From: Lentzea flava
GTDB taxonomy: Bacteria > Actinomycetota > Actinomycetes > Mycobacteriales > Pseudonocardiaceae
Assembly: GCF_014648475.1 (NCBI RefSeq)
Contig: NZ_BMRE01000030.1
Span: 40,738-104,737, forward strand
Reading direction: 5' to 3'
DNA length: 64,000 nt
This document shows positions 9,101 through 15,544 of this stretch, piece by piece. Below the pieces are notes generated by a model. The model was not told the origin of the DNA and searched no databases. It was given only the letters and a program-made list of their open reading frames with translations. The translations under genes and the position numbers were made by a program. The first letter of the stretch is position 1. Each line of letters begins with the position of its first letter.

Positions 9101-10544
9101 CGGCGGACACGATGCGCCCCTTGAACGAGTCGACGAGCCACGGCTTGGTCTTGTTGACGTGCTTGAGGGTCGTGTCGGTGTAGGTGACACCGTCGCCCTG
9201 TCCGGAGGTCAGCTCGGCCACGACGTCCAGCGGCTTGCCGTCGCTCGGCGCGTCTTCCTTCATGGTGAGCGTGAACTCGAGCTTCTTCACGTCGTCGCGG
9301 TAGTTCACGCCCGACACCGAGATCGGGGCGACGTTCAGCTTGGTGAAGAGCTCCTGGACCGAGCTGAACTTCGGCAGCCCGGCCTTCGCCGGGTCCTCCT
9401 CGGGCTTGAACACGTTGGCGTCGACGAACTTCGCGAGCGCGCTGCCCGCCTTCACCGCGTCGGCGACCGTGCCGCGCATGAACGGCAGGTTCACGTTGCC
9501 GACCGGGTCGGCCACCGACCCCCACTGGGCGCGCTGCACCGCGTCGATCGAGTTGACCAGGTGGCTCAGGCCTTCGAGCAGGTCGCGCGGGCTGAGGGTG
9601 GTGAAGCGGTTGAGCTGGGCCAGGTCCGGGCCGGTGACGGTGATCGACGGCGCGCCGCTCGCGATGTCGGGCCACTGCACGCCGATCGTGCCGGTGAGCC
9701 CGCCGACGTTCGCGCCGGCGAGCTGCTGGGAGGTGAACTTGAGGCTCGCGTCGACCTTGCCCGCGGGGTTGCCGAGACCGATGTGGAAGAGCCCGGCCGC
9801 GGCGCCCTGCTCGGTGATCTCGGTCAGCTTGCCGTCGCCGTTGGGGTCGTCGGCGGACGCGGTGATGTTCGCCTCGACGGTGACGTGGCTCGCGCCCTTG
9901 TCGAGGTCGACGCCGAGGATGCCGAAGCCCGCGGTGGGCACGGCGTCCGGGTCGAGCTCGCCCTTCGCGCCGACGGTGAACTTCGGCGAGTCGCCGTCCT
10001 TCACCAGCCAGAACGACTTCGTGGCGTCCTGGTAGGCGAAGTGGAACTTGGCGTCGAGCGTGAACGCCACGTCCACGGCGCCAGACGTGGTGAAGCTGAC
10101 CGACGGGTCGGCGACGCCGATCGGCTGCTTGTCCGCCACGGTCGTGACGTGCAGGGTCGCGTCGACGCGTTTGATCCCGTTGGCGTCACTGGTCTGCACG
10201 GTCAGCGTGCCCGGCCGGGTGCCGCCGAGCTGGTAGGTGCCCGCGAGGTCGGGGAAGTTCTGCTTGTCCTTCAGCGGGTCGTGCACCGTCTTGGCGACGA
10301 GATCGCCGAAGCCGAGCGCGGCGCCGGGGCTCACGCCCAGCAGCGGCAGCGCCTCCCCCAGCTTGCCCACGGTCGCGAGCTGTTCGGAGAAGTCGCCGAA
10401 CGCGCTGATCCCCGCGAGGATCTTCTGCACGTCCTCCGCCTGGGCCACCGCGGGTGGGCTCACCGCCGCCAGACCCCACAACGCGAGTGCGCCGCTGGTC
10501 AGAACCGCCGTCGTCCGCCGTCCGATGCTCCGCGAAGACCGCAT
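135..10544 (-). CDS. Giant secreted RTX-type calcium-binding repeat protein (3,469 aa)
   Basis: An exported surface or extracellular protein with no recognisable enzyme domain. The N-terminus (MRSSRSIGRRTTAVLTSG then a hydrophobic stretch and AVAQA) is a Sec signal peptide of about 35 residues. Residues 40-2000 are a long, largely beta-type region with repeated NPxGKxD/PNGDGKL-like turns. One segment (about 1250-1365) looks fibronectin-III-like (YVYGVVATAQG, ATGYKIIRKT). Residues about 2050-3235 carry dozens of GGxGxDxhxGxxGxD nonapeptides typical of Ca2+-stabilised RTX beta-rolls. The last about 230 residues form a non-repeat C-terminal domain with Cys pairs. No type I secretion genes are near, so Sec export followed by Ca2+-driven folding is inferred. 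The ATG at 10544 follows the purine-rich AAGGGCGGGTAGG. Adhesin, matrix or S-layer-like roles are possible; none is proven. Confidence 0.8.
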   Translation of the reverse strand: MRSSRSIGRRTTAVLTSGALALWGLAAVSPPAVAQAEDVQKILAGISAFGDFSEQLATVGKLGEALPLLGVSPGAALGFGDLVAKTVHDPLKDKQNFPDLAGTYQLGGTRPGTLTVQTSDANGIKRVDATLHVTTVADKQPIGVADPSVSFTTSGAVDVAFTLDAKFHFAYQDATKSFWLVKDGDSPKFTVGAKGELDPDAVPTAGFGILGVDLDKGASHVTVEANITASADDPNGDGKLTEITEQGAAAGLFHIGLGNPAGKVDASLKFTSQQLAGANVGGLTGTIGVQWPDIASGAPSITVTGPDLAQLNRFTTLSPRDLLEGLSHLVNSIDAVQRAQWGSVADPVGNVNLPFMRGTVADAVKAGSALAKFVDANVFKPEEDPAKAGLPKFSSVQELFTKLNVAPISVSGVNYRDDVKKLEFTLTMKEDAPSDGKPLDVVAELTSGQGDGVTYTDTTLKHVNKTKPWLVDSFKGRIVSAGTSQGVVKSNTADEITLEEPWQGGKPLDKSPYKVNAPDPMTGQVTFGDTFAGKGLKDANALNATATVKPSYEAKATLVLDLRDPIKGEACKPLDPDAATSGCPFADKNPDGTTTLVSSLPRTPDRFLLRTGGQLLRATANVDTNVDVNGSVGYLKVHLSGDLHMSTKDGSADMLSISLKKLGDADGDLPLSQIFAKVVDNPDTPALEPENLLTVAVGAKATGKVKLDVPGIENFFGGPVEVGVTMPDITEPTNVQFTGLDALDRAKAFDFDPNNPRAMFGQIIKALQVLNGSLQAVEGDGKVKNTLTTPLPVVGKSLSELLGSADTGTGKYGNTTLNGKSVGFLRDDSRTGDKAFGADLQGRAVLVGTQVAVILAADPQNNRVLLAEPWGQVPSDGTAYAFRSPLEDAVDRLTAAPPDYLQDLVAQLNAALPSGSGISFAYQVVDTKPSIVLNVDVKRKVATSQPVRFSFTDDKGTPRSLVGAEGEATANLALTGSTKIGFVLPLEAGDGPANAGALKVLPNSTVDLTAHGGITGVVKSSVGPLSIALGNPKGTEKAVANAHYNAHLGYSGQNPVSLSDFVKGVSLTLNGDNQPVTCAGDPAQGTDLALCAVMPVFVSSDNVTWTKLSSPGDSFIVRLPRQVSDLDQAFSFSPDLPGGVKRFEMPTDIGQKILDALLDFSQFGDGIEKYLAMIERALRTAAFDGKLPLVGDDIQQGADKFGQLRAKIQEAMTKLPGGGRVNNTGELQTWVNDHLKPAVGSAVTVGFTCDATLAPATNAKATAQGTTGSKKYVYGVVATAQGKDAPPAVAEVTNGADPLTNDNFNRITWTKSQYATGYKIIRKTDPNTNNWVVIKGDIAGDQVQFDDKNLPNGAAYVPATSNPKLTDCPGAASLADITGATFTFDVCDGDVFGNDCDKETLTPESPLDIGIPGLSLKAAEGAPNMKAALAYHLHVKVGVDKSSGFFVATKDGPNPELGVKLSFTLPDNMKARLAFLDVNLKQHAGGATDLFAGTFVVDLHKKGQAACYENCGPANDDRITLADLADIGQVASVSLKAKVGIDWDFDVSAGPLPGINGWFHLKWEWNAFGGKPGDGTPEIAFNNVQLNAGKFLGEVLKPIVEKIALFTKPIQPIIDQLYAPIPVLSDLSRAVGGGDVNLVTIAKEFSTIAGGPDLEFVDKILRAIQLISKIANNGGAVDIGSFSVLGDKAKTTTNSPDNAASLIDPNKINLAPGDLAAKIDASAGGSTKIVSDGAEGNAAGFTFPILKEPAKLFGLIMGQDVDLIRFDSGPLRLGFSYSQSFGPVYAPPPVLVTISGSASVEARFRAGFDTYGLRKAIESGKAASILDSIYLVTTDDAGKPLPVVTFRGELAAGAAVSVVLIEVGIKGGVALTINLTWADPNNDGKFRFFEFSKVALNNPMCLFNMDGRLSLFLKVYITLGFSIFSVSFDFTLADITLLDFSVKPNCTPPPPVLAHKDGSTLVLHMGDGDIGKRANSAWTDNKNEEKWTITQLVKPGGGFDGFAVSALGFREEHRDANLTKVVGNATGDIGKRIIVFQGDGDKSGAANDAKAEAKPFDKDVEVTGGKGDDSIKTGIGRSVVNGGPGKDQITTGDLAAAFGGKGTATVDGGDGDDVITVGGADDVVSGGSGKDRIAAGLGKNRIDGGADDDNIGIASDSPLAETNPGKPEYVAQANVIIGGTGSDRISGGSGNDTIYTGTEVQTGVDDHGPADKGVNGDNAKDAVNVVDTGTGSDTVYGSQGVDFVTGHSLKEQVDDIRGGGNNDVLTGGYGKDKVFGGPHDDYVIAEPSDVGDQAGSGVFGPVRNVKHRVLPTGVTPSSKLLVGGYGNDHVIGGDGGAEIFGDKHANPCTPPSDNPASMPPGEPEDNQDGRDLITGGTGVEIVAAGGAADNADAKSGADRVCGQLGDDVLAGGNDDDTIYGGGGKDIAYGDAGKDFVYGNNDGDTLYGGAQEDVIEGNNGVDRAFGGADNDRVIGGTRKAGEPDVGDFLYGDAGNDIVIGDNGVDGPFDLDGANAAAGGADFVFGGDGEDREFGGLAHDEMSGGPKDDYLEGNNADDVVHGDGGEDRIIGGSSEIASGAGRPDAGDTLFGDTGPDLIAGDNAVLSLVDGAQATPVTLGRGFAKAHKVELLDLGYTPAAGTSGKDKISGGDESDVIYGQGDEDTITGDGADDYAEGGPARDKIDGNDGQDDLVGGSSTEDSPGVGQPDAGDVIHGNNDQDVVLGDNGRLVRGGAPHRIVQERGLTARAIVLYDLGLTPHADSSGPDEVDGDDANDVILGQAGPDRLKGNGSDDYVEGSQGVDWIEGDDGDDDLVGGSSTSLSGAGDTTVGQLDASDAVFGGPGNDVAIGDNGVVLRPAAGETPTRATIRLAPSGGNPMAPRIVQRYDLQPGPADRFGDDRMSGGSGVDVVWGQDGGDFLTGDGNADYLEGNGGNDVLRGDRGLGSPSSETTVVPLNDANWPGSSSGPDQLVGTAPDGQDDMIGGSTVQGFRDGNDAFEGNGEDDVQLGDNGSLKRTLQGQPGSMTEQVYTERYKSGAVPSNATVSRIADIGPSTRFCTTAQATCEAAGAFGNDTMYGDDGNDGMWGQDGNDTMHGQNGDDDMYGELGDDVMFGGDGEDAMLGDRGGVVNEYMNANDVAARGFTVQLNSVPQENYTGFRADSYDRRVDLLHDVNGDQFVGGPTAPAMPHDGITEGGNDRMRGGQGNDNIHAGFGDDLANGDSGGDQTFGGDGADVLWGGKGCDPVVNAQTPDCLNNGTFDASSRGTNDRFIDHTFGGVGGTSTASQQGALGSDVLDFNPRGAYPGNCAPGMWPVTLGDGAIDPCLWFEMTDKANDNPAVPATLADNQHHDGTDWIYGGWDRDVLQADRAQNGPNPGDRLIDWTGAYNLYTHCPASYGGYNDIRQRSPGMETFLQRLAWGTGAGQTVNDALTSGTSAFRELALVYAADNNAHGSGPAYPTTPGHFDSPVSCTD
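1210..2900 (-). repeat. Super-repeats of about 120-180 residues inside the RTX region
   Basis: On top of the 9-residue RTX motif, a larger module recurs about four times (roughly 2900-2515, 2515-2155, 2155-1750, 1750-1210). Each has the order (D)DLVGGSS or IIGGSS, a short linker with PDAGD, GDNG, a non-RTX insert with an IVQ/LYDLG-type core, then SGxDxhxGGDxxDVIxGQ and DDYxEG. The regular non-RTX inserts mean that beta-rolls alternate with a second small repeated unit. The fourth copy is the most divergent and contains a CTTAQATC loop. Confidence 0.6.
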
Positions 10545-10614
10545 GGCCTACCCGCCCTTCGGCGTAAGGCCCCCGACGCCTCGTTGCCAGGTATCCGATG
10601 TGGAGCGACGCAGC

Positions 10615-10626
10615 GCACAGCTGTGC
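10615..10626. promoter_or_regulatory. 12-bp palindrome in the promoter region of the RTX gene
   Basis: GCACAGCTGTGC is a perfect palindrome about 70-80 bp upstream of the RTX start codon, in the 191-bp gap 10545-10735. No gene is seen in that gap. The position suits an operator or activator site, but no known regulator motif is recognised. Confidence 0.3.
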
Positions 10627-10735
10627 CGCCACTGCGAGAAGTCGCCGGTCCGGATGGAGGCGTTACCGCTGCGACGACGAGACGTCGGCCTATCACCCGT
10701 TCAGCCGCCGGGTGCTCTACCGGGAGTGGGTCCGG

Positions 10736-11668
10736 TTACGACAGTTCACGGACGGGCTTGCCACGGAGGAACGCGTGGATGTCCTCCACGGCCTCGGTGA
10801 AGTACGTGCGGTAGTTCGCCTGCGTGACATAGCCGAGGTGCGGGGTCGCGAGCACGTTCGGCAAAGTCCTGAGCTCGTCGTTCAACGGCAGCGGCTCGAC
10901 CTCGAAGACGTCGAGGCCGGCGCCCGCGATCCGGCGCTCCCGCAACACTTCCAGCAGGGCGGCGTTGTCCACGATGGCCGCACGGGACGTGTTGATCAGG
11001 AACGACGTGGGCTTCATGGTGGCGAGCGCGGCGGCGTCGACCAGACCCCGGCTGCGGTCGCCGAGCACGAGGTGGAGGGACGCGAAGTCGGACTGTCCGA
11101 GCAGGTCGTGCAAGGAGGACGCGAGGCGCACGCCCTCGGCGTCCGTGCGCTCGGCGGTCAGGTTCTGGCTCCACGCCACGACGTCCATGCCGAACGCCTT
11201 GCCGATGCGGCCGACGGCCCTGCCGAGGTTGCCGAAGCCCACGAGGCCGAGGGTGGCACCGGCGAGGTCGACGCCGACGGTGCTCTGCCACGGGCCGCCG
11301 GCGTGGAAGGCCGCGTTCTCGACGGCGACGTGCCGGGCGAGGCCGAGGATGAGCGCCCACGTCAGCTCGGTCGGCGGGGTCTTCGCGCTGCCGGTGCCGC
11401 AGACCGTGACGCCGTGCTCCCTCGCGGCTTCGAGGTCGATCGAGGCGTTGCGCATGCCGCTGGTGACCAGCAGCCGCAGCTTCGGCAGCCGGGCGAACAG
11501 GGACGCGGTGAACGGGGTGCGTTCGCGCATGATCACCACGCACTCGGCGTCGGCCAGGGCGTCCGCGGGATCGTCCAGGTGTTCGCGCAGGACCGTCACG
11601 TCGAGCCCCGACCAGTCCGCGTTCGCGAGAGCCACACCCTGGTAGTCGTCCAGCACCACGCACCTCAT
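10736..11668 (-). CDS. D-isomer-specific 2-hydroxyacid dehydrogenase (NAD-binding)
   Basis: A cytoplasmic oxidoreductase interconverting a 2-keto acid and a D-2-hydroxyacid; the substrate is unknown. At 310 aa it has the family's usual length and two-domain plan. The Rossmann motif VGFGNLGRAVG is followed by the catalytic Arg (INTSRAAIVD), Glu (DVFEVEPLP) and His (ATPHLGYVT). The central LTWALILGLAR helix is typical of the phosphoglycerate-dehydrogenase-like branch. The ATG start is only 25 nt from the divergent DUF3291 gene, so the two promoters overlap. Neighbours do not reveal a pathway. Confidence 0.85.
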   Translation of the reverse strand: MRCVVLDDYQGVALANADWSGLDVTVLREHLDDPADALADAECVVIMRERTPFTASLFARLPKLRLLVTSGMRNASIDLEAAREHGVTVCGTGSAKTPPTELTWALILGLARHVAVENAAFHAGGPWQSTVGVDLAGATLGLVGFGNLGRAVGRIGKAFGMDVVAWSQNLTAERTDAEGVRLASSLHDLLGQSDFASLHLVLGDRSRGLVDAAALATMKPTSFLINTSRAAIVDNAALLEVLRERRIAGAGLDVFEVEPLPLNDELRTLPNVLATPHLGYVTQANYRTYFTEAVEDIHAFLRGKPVRELS

Positions 11669-11693
11669 GGGCTGATCATGTCAGAGTAGGGGC

Positions 11694-12149
11694 ATGGGGG
11701 ACTTCCACCTGGCCCAGGCCAACATCACGACCGGGCGCTGGCCGTTCGACCACTGGCGGATGCGCGGGTTCACGAGCAGGGTCGACGCGATCAACGACCT
11801 CGCGCAGCGGGCCCCCGGTTTCGTGTGGCGGCCGACGTCGGAGCGGATGATGGAGGACCTGCGCCGGCTGGGGCGCGATCCGATGCTGGAGGCGTTCAAC
11901 CTCAGCGTGTGGGAGTCGGTCGAGTCGTTGTGGGCCTTCACGTTCGGCGGCCTCCATCTGGAGGCGGTGAAGCGCAGCGCGAAGTGGTTCGACCCGGACA
12001 CCGCTCTCGACGTGATGTGGTGGGTGCCCGCCGGGCATCAGCCGACGACCGAGGAGGGGCTCGCGAAGCTCGACCTGGTCCGGCGTGAAGGCCCGACGCC
12101 GGAGGGCTTCACGTTCCGGCGGAGGTTCCCGGCGCCAGAGCTCCTCTGA
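11694..12149 (+). CDS. DUF3291 domain protein
   Basis: A 151-aa cytoplasmic protein with the HLAQANI start and the WESVESLWAFTFGGLHLEAVKR...WF core that I associate with DUF3291, a ferredoxin-like alpha/beta-barrel family of unknown function related to small monooxygenases. It lies divergent to the 2-hydroxyacid dehydrogenase. Its 3' end overlaps the convergent TetR gene by 41 nt. The function is not established; the ATG follows AGTAGGGGC, a weak ribosome-binding site. Confidence 0.65.
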   Translation: MGDFHLAQANITTGRWPFDHWRMRGFTSRVDAINDLAQRAPGFVWRPTSERMMEDLRRLGRDPMLEAFNLSVWESVESLWAFTFGGLHLEAVKRSAKWFDPDTALDVMWWVPAGHQPTTEEGLAKLDLVRREGPTPEGFTFRRRFPAPELL

Positions 12150-12672
12150 CGATGATCTCCAGCAGCGGCCGGGGATCGACCTCCTCACTCCTCGCGAAAC
12201 GCTGCAGGAACAGGCCCTGGAAGCACGCACCGATGGCGTCCGACGCCGCCACCGGATCGCGCGCGCCGAGGCGGGCCAGTGCGGGCACGAGCATCGCCAT
12301 CATCACGGCCCGGCCGCTCAGCAAGGCCTGCCGGATCCGTTCGTTGGCCGCGGACTCCATCCACAGCACCATGCGCGCGGTGGTCGTGACCTCGTTCGGT
12401 CCGGTCATGAACTCGTACAGCTGACAAAGCTCGTCGACGAGGTCTTCCGCCGATTCCGGTGTGAGCGCCGCCTCGACGACGGGGACCTCCCTGGCCAGCA
12501 TCGCGTCCCCCACGCCGTCGAGCAGCGCCGCGCGGGTGCGGAAGTAGTTCGACGTCGAACCCTTCGGCAGCCCGGCCTTGTCGTCCACGCGAGCGTGCGT
12601 CAGCCCGCGCAACCCTTCCGTGCCGAGCAGTTGGATCGCCGCGGCCAGAGCACGGTCCCTGTTCGAGGTCAC
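12109..12672 (-). CDS. TetR family transcriptional regulator
   Basis: A DNA-binding repressor of 187 aa. The N-terminal helix-turn-helix is ALAAAIQLLGTEG...THARVDDKAGLPKGSTSNYFRTRAALL, followed by a ligand-binding helical domain. A longer frame reaches 12738, but I chose the GTG at 12672. A TATAGT -10 box (12684-12679, minus strand) ends 7 nt before it, which predicts a leaderless mRNA, and the extra 22 residues would run across the operators. The divergent membrane-protein gene starts at 12726, so this regulator probably controls both itself and that neighbour through the twin operators at 12679-12716. Confidence 0.8.
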   Translation of the reverse strand: MTSNRDRALAAAIQLLGTEGLRGLTHARVDDKAGLPKGSTSNYFRTRAALLDGVGDAMLAREVPVVEAALTPESAEDLVDELCQLYEFMTGPNEVTTTARMVLWMESAANERIRQALLSGRAVMMAMLVPALARLGARDPVAASDAIGACFQGLFLQRFARSEEVDPRPLLEIIVRGALAPGTSAGT

Positions 12673-12678
12673 AGCGTC

Positions 12679-12716
12679 ACTATAAACGTAGTGACTTGAC
12701 ACTACGATCGTAGTAC
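12679..12716. promoter_or_regulatory. Twin TetR operators between divergent genes
   Basis: Two matching inverted repeats lie side by side: CACTATAAACGTAGTG (12679-12694 with its preceding C) and CACTACGATCGTAGTA (12700-12715). They share the pattern CACTAY-N4-GTAGTR; the second has a perfect ACTACGATCGTAGT core. The first covers the -10 box of the tetR gene and both precede the membrane-protein gene. This is the layout expected for an autoregulated divergent TetR system. Confidence 0.65.
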
Positions 12717-12725
12717 CGTCGGACC

Positions 12726-13127
12726 ATGACAGCGACAATCGCGCTGGTCGGGTGGATCCTCAACATCGTGGTGGGGCTCGTACTGCTGGCACGGCTGCTC
12801 AGAGCACGAAGACCGATACCGGCCCTCGCCTACTACCACGTCGTCACCGCGGTCGTCGGGCTCGGCATCTGGATCGCGTTCATGGCAGCGGGTTCACCCG
12901 TGCTGGCCTGGATCGGGTTCGCCGTGCTCACCCTGCACAACACGTTCGGCGACACCCTGATGGTGAGGGGCTGGCGCAAGCGCAACCCCACCGCAGGGGG
13001 AAACGCCTACTTCCAGGCGGTGAAGTCACTGCTGAAGAGGCCACTGGCGCTGGCGCACGCGTGGATCGCGCCAGTGGCCTGGTTCCCGGCCCTCGCTGCC
13101 GCGGTGATCAGCAGTTGGGGTGCGTGA
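12726..13127 (+). CDS. Small membrane protein, target of the divergent TetR
   Basis: A 133-aa integral membrane protein with four predicted helices: TIALVGWILNIVVGLVLLAR, a second around ALAYYHVVTAVVGLGIWIAF, a third in LAWIGFAVLTLH, and a C-terminal one in AWIAPVAWFPALAAAVISS. A basic loop (RGWRKRN) separates helices 3 and 4. I do not recognise a named family with confidence. It is transcribed away from the TetR gene through shared operators, so induction by the TetR ligand is likely. Its 3' end overlaps the convergent lipase gene by 20 nt. Confidence 0.65.
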   Translation: MTATIALVGWILNIVVGLVLLARLLRARRPIPALAYYHVVTAVVGLGIWIAFMAAGSPVLAWIGFAVLTLHNTFGDTLMVRGWRKRNPTAGGNAYFQAVKSLLKRPLALAHAWIAPVAWFPALAAAVISSWGA

Positions 13128-14238
13128 CCTTCCCGGCGAAGCGGTCACCGAGCCAGTTCAGGGCGTTCGAACCCCACGCGCTGACAGCGGCGACGTGACC
13201 GAGCAACGGCAGCGCGGTCCACTGCACGTCAGCACCGAGGCCGCACCACTGCGACCGCAGCTTCTGCCCGACGGAGAACGGAATGAGCTCGTCGATCGTG
13301 CCGTGGTAGAGGTAGACGGGCGCGGCGGGCTTCACCGCACCGAGCGTGTTCTCCACCAGCCTCTTCTGCCACGCCGCGTCCTGGATCACGTCCGGCCGCG
13401 TGGTCAGCGAGTTCAACCGCGTGAACGGCGCCACCAGGGCGATCTCGGCGACGCACGAGTTGCGGATCTGCTCGACGACCTGCTTGCCGCGCTCGTTCAG
13501 CACCTCGGCCAGCGGCAATTCGGGATAGGCCGCCGCGTACCCCGCGGCCGCCGCGAACACCAGCCCCGAACCGGCGTTGCCGTCGTTGAACTTCGCGACC
13601 GCGTTGAGGTCGGCCGGCACACCACCGGCCGCGACACCGACGACGTTCAGCTCCGGCGCGTAGGCCTTCCACTGCTCGGCGGCGGCCGACGCGGCCTGAC
13701 CACCTTGCGAGTAACCGAAAACGCCGACCGGGGCGTTCGCCGACAGACCAGGGATGTTGCTCGCGGCCCGTGCCACGTCGAGCAGCGCCCTGCCTTCCGA
13801 CCGGGCCACGGCGTAGGTGTGATCTCCTGGCGTGCCAAGGCCTTCGTAGTCGGTGATCGCGACGGCCCAGCCGTTGAACATGGCCTGCGAGAGGAACGCG
13901 ATCTCGACCTCGGTGCCGTTCTGCAACTGCCGCGAGGGCGCGCACCGGTCGGCCATGCCCTGCGTGCCCATCGCGTACGCGACGATCGGGCGCGGGCCGT
14001 TGGTCCACGGCAGCGGCGAGACGAGGACCATGCCGGACACGACGTTGCCCGTGCCCGTCGCGGACGTCGAGCGGTAGCGGATGTCGTAGGCCTTCACGGG
14101 AGCGGGCAGCAACCGCAGGGGCTCCGGATGCCACGCCACCTCCTGACTGCTGACCAGGTCGCCCGGTGCGGCCGCGGCAGCGGGTGTGACCAGGGCTGAT
14201 AACAGGAGAACGGCGGCAAGCACGGTGCGGAGCTGCAT
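13108..14238 (-). CDS. Secreted lipase/esterase (secretory LIP-type alpha/beta hydrolase)
   Basis: An extracellular ester hydrolase of 376 aa. A signal peptide (MQLRTVLAAVLLLSALVTPAAAA) is followed by an alpha/beta-hydrolase fold. The nucleophile elbow is GYSQGG, the acid is probably the Asp of HGTIDELIPF, and the base is the His of LLGHVAAV. The Cys spacing (DRCAPSR, NSCVAEI, SQWCGL, HPNC) agrees with the secretory lipase family of actinomycetes and yeasts, which acts on triacylglycerols or other acyl esters. A GGTAAC/GTTACC inverted repeat lies 16-32 nt upstream of the ATG and may regulate it. Confidence 0.8.
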   Translation of the reverse strand: MQLRTVLAAVLLLSALVTPAAAAAPGDLVSSQEVAWHPEPLRLLPAPVKAYDIRYRSTSATGTGNVVSGMVLVSPLPWTNGPRPIVAYAMGTQGMADRCAPSRQLQNGTEVEIAFLSQAMFNGWAVAITDYEGLGTPGDHTYAVARSEGRALLDVARAASNIPGLSANAPVGVFGYSQGGQAASAAAEQWKAYAPELNVVGVAAGGVPADLNAVAKFNDGNAGSGLVFAAAAGYAAAYPELPLAEVLNERGKQVVEQIRNSCVAEIALVAPFTRLNSLTTRPDVIQDAAWQKRLVENTLGAVKPAAPVYLYHGTIDELIPFSVGQKLRSQWCGLGADVQWTALPLLGHVAAVSAWGSNALNWLGDRFAGKVTHPNC

Positions 14239-14254
14239 CGTTGGACCCCTTTGT

Positions 14255-14270
14255 GGTAACCGGCGTTACC
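14255..14270. promoter_or_regulatory. Inverted repeat upstream of the lipase gene
   Basis: GGTAACCGGCGTTACC has perfect 6-bp arms around CGGC and sits 17 nt upstream of the lipase start. The spacing and size fit a TetR- or GntR-type operator overlapping the promoter. The cognate regulator is not identifiable. Confidence 0.45.
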
Positions 14271-14316
14271 GCAATGTAGGGCCGAACGTCGTAACGTGGC
14301 AATAGTCTCTTCGGGT

Positions 14317-15414
14317 TTATGGATTCACGGCGAGGAACAGGAAGGCCGCCAGCAGCACGAGGTGCACGCCGCCCTGCAGCCGCGTGGCACGACCGGGCAC
14401 CACGGTCAACACGCTGACGAGAACCGTGAGCAGCAGCAGGACCATCTGCATCGGACCGAGTCCGAGCAGCAACGGTCCGTCCAGCCACACGGTGGCGAGC
14501 GCGATGGTCGGGATCGTGAGGCCGATGCTCGCGATCGCCGAGCCGTAGCCGAGGTTGAGGCTGGTCTGGATGCGGTCGCGCAGCGCGGCTCGTGCGGCGG
14601 CGATCGTCTCGGGCAGCAGCACCAGCAGGGCGATGACGACACCGACGAACGACTGCGGGAAGCCGGCGGCCCGCACGCCCGCCTCGATCGCGGGCGACTC
14701 GATCTTCGCGAGGCCGACCACTGCGACGAGGGCGACGAGCAGCAGGCCGAGGGAGGCCAGGGCGGCCTTGCCGGACGGTGCCTCGGCGTGTTCTTCGGTC
14801 TCGATCACGCCGTCCTCGGTGACGGGCAGGAAGAAGTCGCGGTGCCGGACGGTCTGCGTGAACACGAACATCGCGTACAGGGCGAGGGACGCGAGCGCGG
14901 CGAACGCGAGCTGCGGGCCGGAGAACTCGGGGCCGGGCGTGGTCGTGGTGAACGTCGGGAGCACCAGCGTGAGGGTGGCGAGGGTGATCACGGTGGCGAG
15001 CGCGCCGCCGCTGCCTTCCGCGTTGAAGAGGGTCGTGCCGTGCTTGAGGGCGCCCAGCAGCAACGCGATGCCGACGATGCCGTTCGTGGTGATCATGACC
15101 GCGGCGAACACGGTGTCGCGGGCCAGTGACGAGGCTTCGGGGCCGCCGGACACCATCAGCGTGACGATCAGGGCCACCTCGATGATCGTCACCGCGACCG
15201 CGAGGACCAGTGAGCCGAACGGCTCCCCCACCCGCAGTGCGACGACCTCGGCGTGATGCACGGCGGCGAGCACCGTGACCGCGAGGACGACGGCGACCAG
15301 CGCGACGAGCACCGGTGCGAGGTCACGTCCCCAGGCCAGGGCGAGCAGCAGCACGCCGAACACCGGGGCGATGGTCGTCCAGGACAGCAGCGGGAAGCGC
15401 GAGGTGGCGGCCAT
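14317..15414 (-). CDS. chaA: Calcium/proton antiporter, ChaA type
   Basis: A cytoplasmic-membrane Ca2+(Na+/K+)/H+ exchanger of the CaCA superfamily, 365 aa with about 11 hydrophobic segments. The two inverted alpha-repeats carry the family signatures: HHAEVVALRVGEPFGSLVLA with AVTIIEVALI in the first half, and VVIALLVLLPETIAAARAAL with NLGYGSAIASIGLTIPT in the second. The acidic loop TEDGVIETEEHAEAP separates them, as in ChaA. The ATG at 15414 is preferred to a GTG at 15420 because GAAGG lies 7 nt before it. It is the last gene on this strand after an SSI gene with its own terminator, so it is likely monocistronic. Confidence 0.85.
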   Translation of the reverse strand: MAATSRFPLLSWTTIAPVFGVLLLALAWGRDLAPVLVALVAVVLAVTVLAAVHHAEVVALRVGEPFGSLVLAVAVTIIEVALIVTLMVSGGPEASSLARDTVFAAVMITTNGIVGIALLLGALKHGTTLFNAEGSGGALATVITLATLTLVLPTFTTTTPGPEFSGPQLAFAALASLALYAMFVFTQTVRHRDFFLPVTEDGVIETEEHAEAPSGKAALASLGLLLVALVAVVGLAKIESPAIEAGVRAAGFPQSFVGVVIALLVLLPETIAAARAALRDRIQTSLNLGYGSAIASIGLTIPTIALATVWLDGPLLLGLGPMQMVLLLLTVLVSVLTVVPGRATRLQGGVHLVLLAAFLFLAVNP

Positions 15415-15477
15415 GATCACACCTTCGCACGCCCGGCAGCGCCTGCGCCATTCGGCTCACAACGGATTTCGGTACGA

Positions 15478-15520
15478 GAAAATGTACGGCGGAGCGCCCC
15501 TGCCGCGCCCCGCCGCACAT
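15478..15520 (-). terminator. Terminator after the SSI gene
   Basis: On the minus strand GTGCGGCGG and CCGCCGTAC form a 9-bp stem (one G-T pair) with a GC-rich loop, followed by ATTTTCTC. It lies between the SSI stop codon (15545) and the chaA gene. Confidence 0.6.
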
Positions 15521-15544
15521 TATTTCCGGTGTCGTGATCGAGTC

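Noticed and set aside
2673..10814. A 2,713-aa open frame on the + strand opposite the RTX gene
   Set aside because: It is the complementary shadow of the RTX gene: high GC and regular repeats keep it open, its composition is Arg/Val/Ala-rich, and it shows no domain or start signal.
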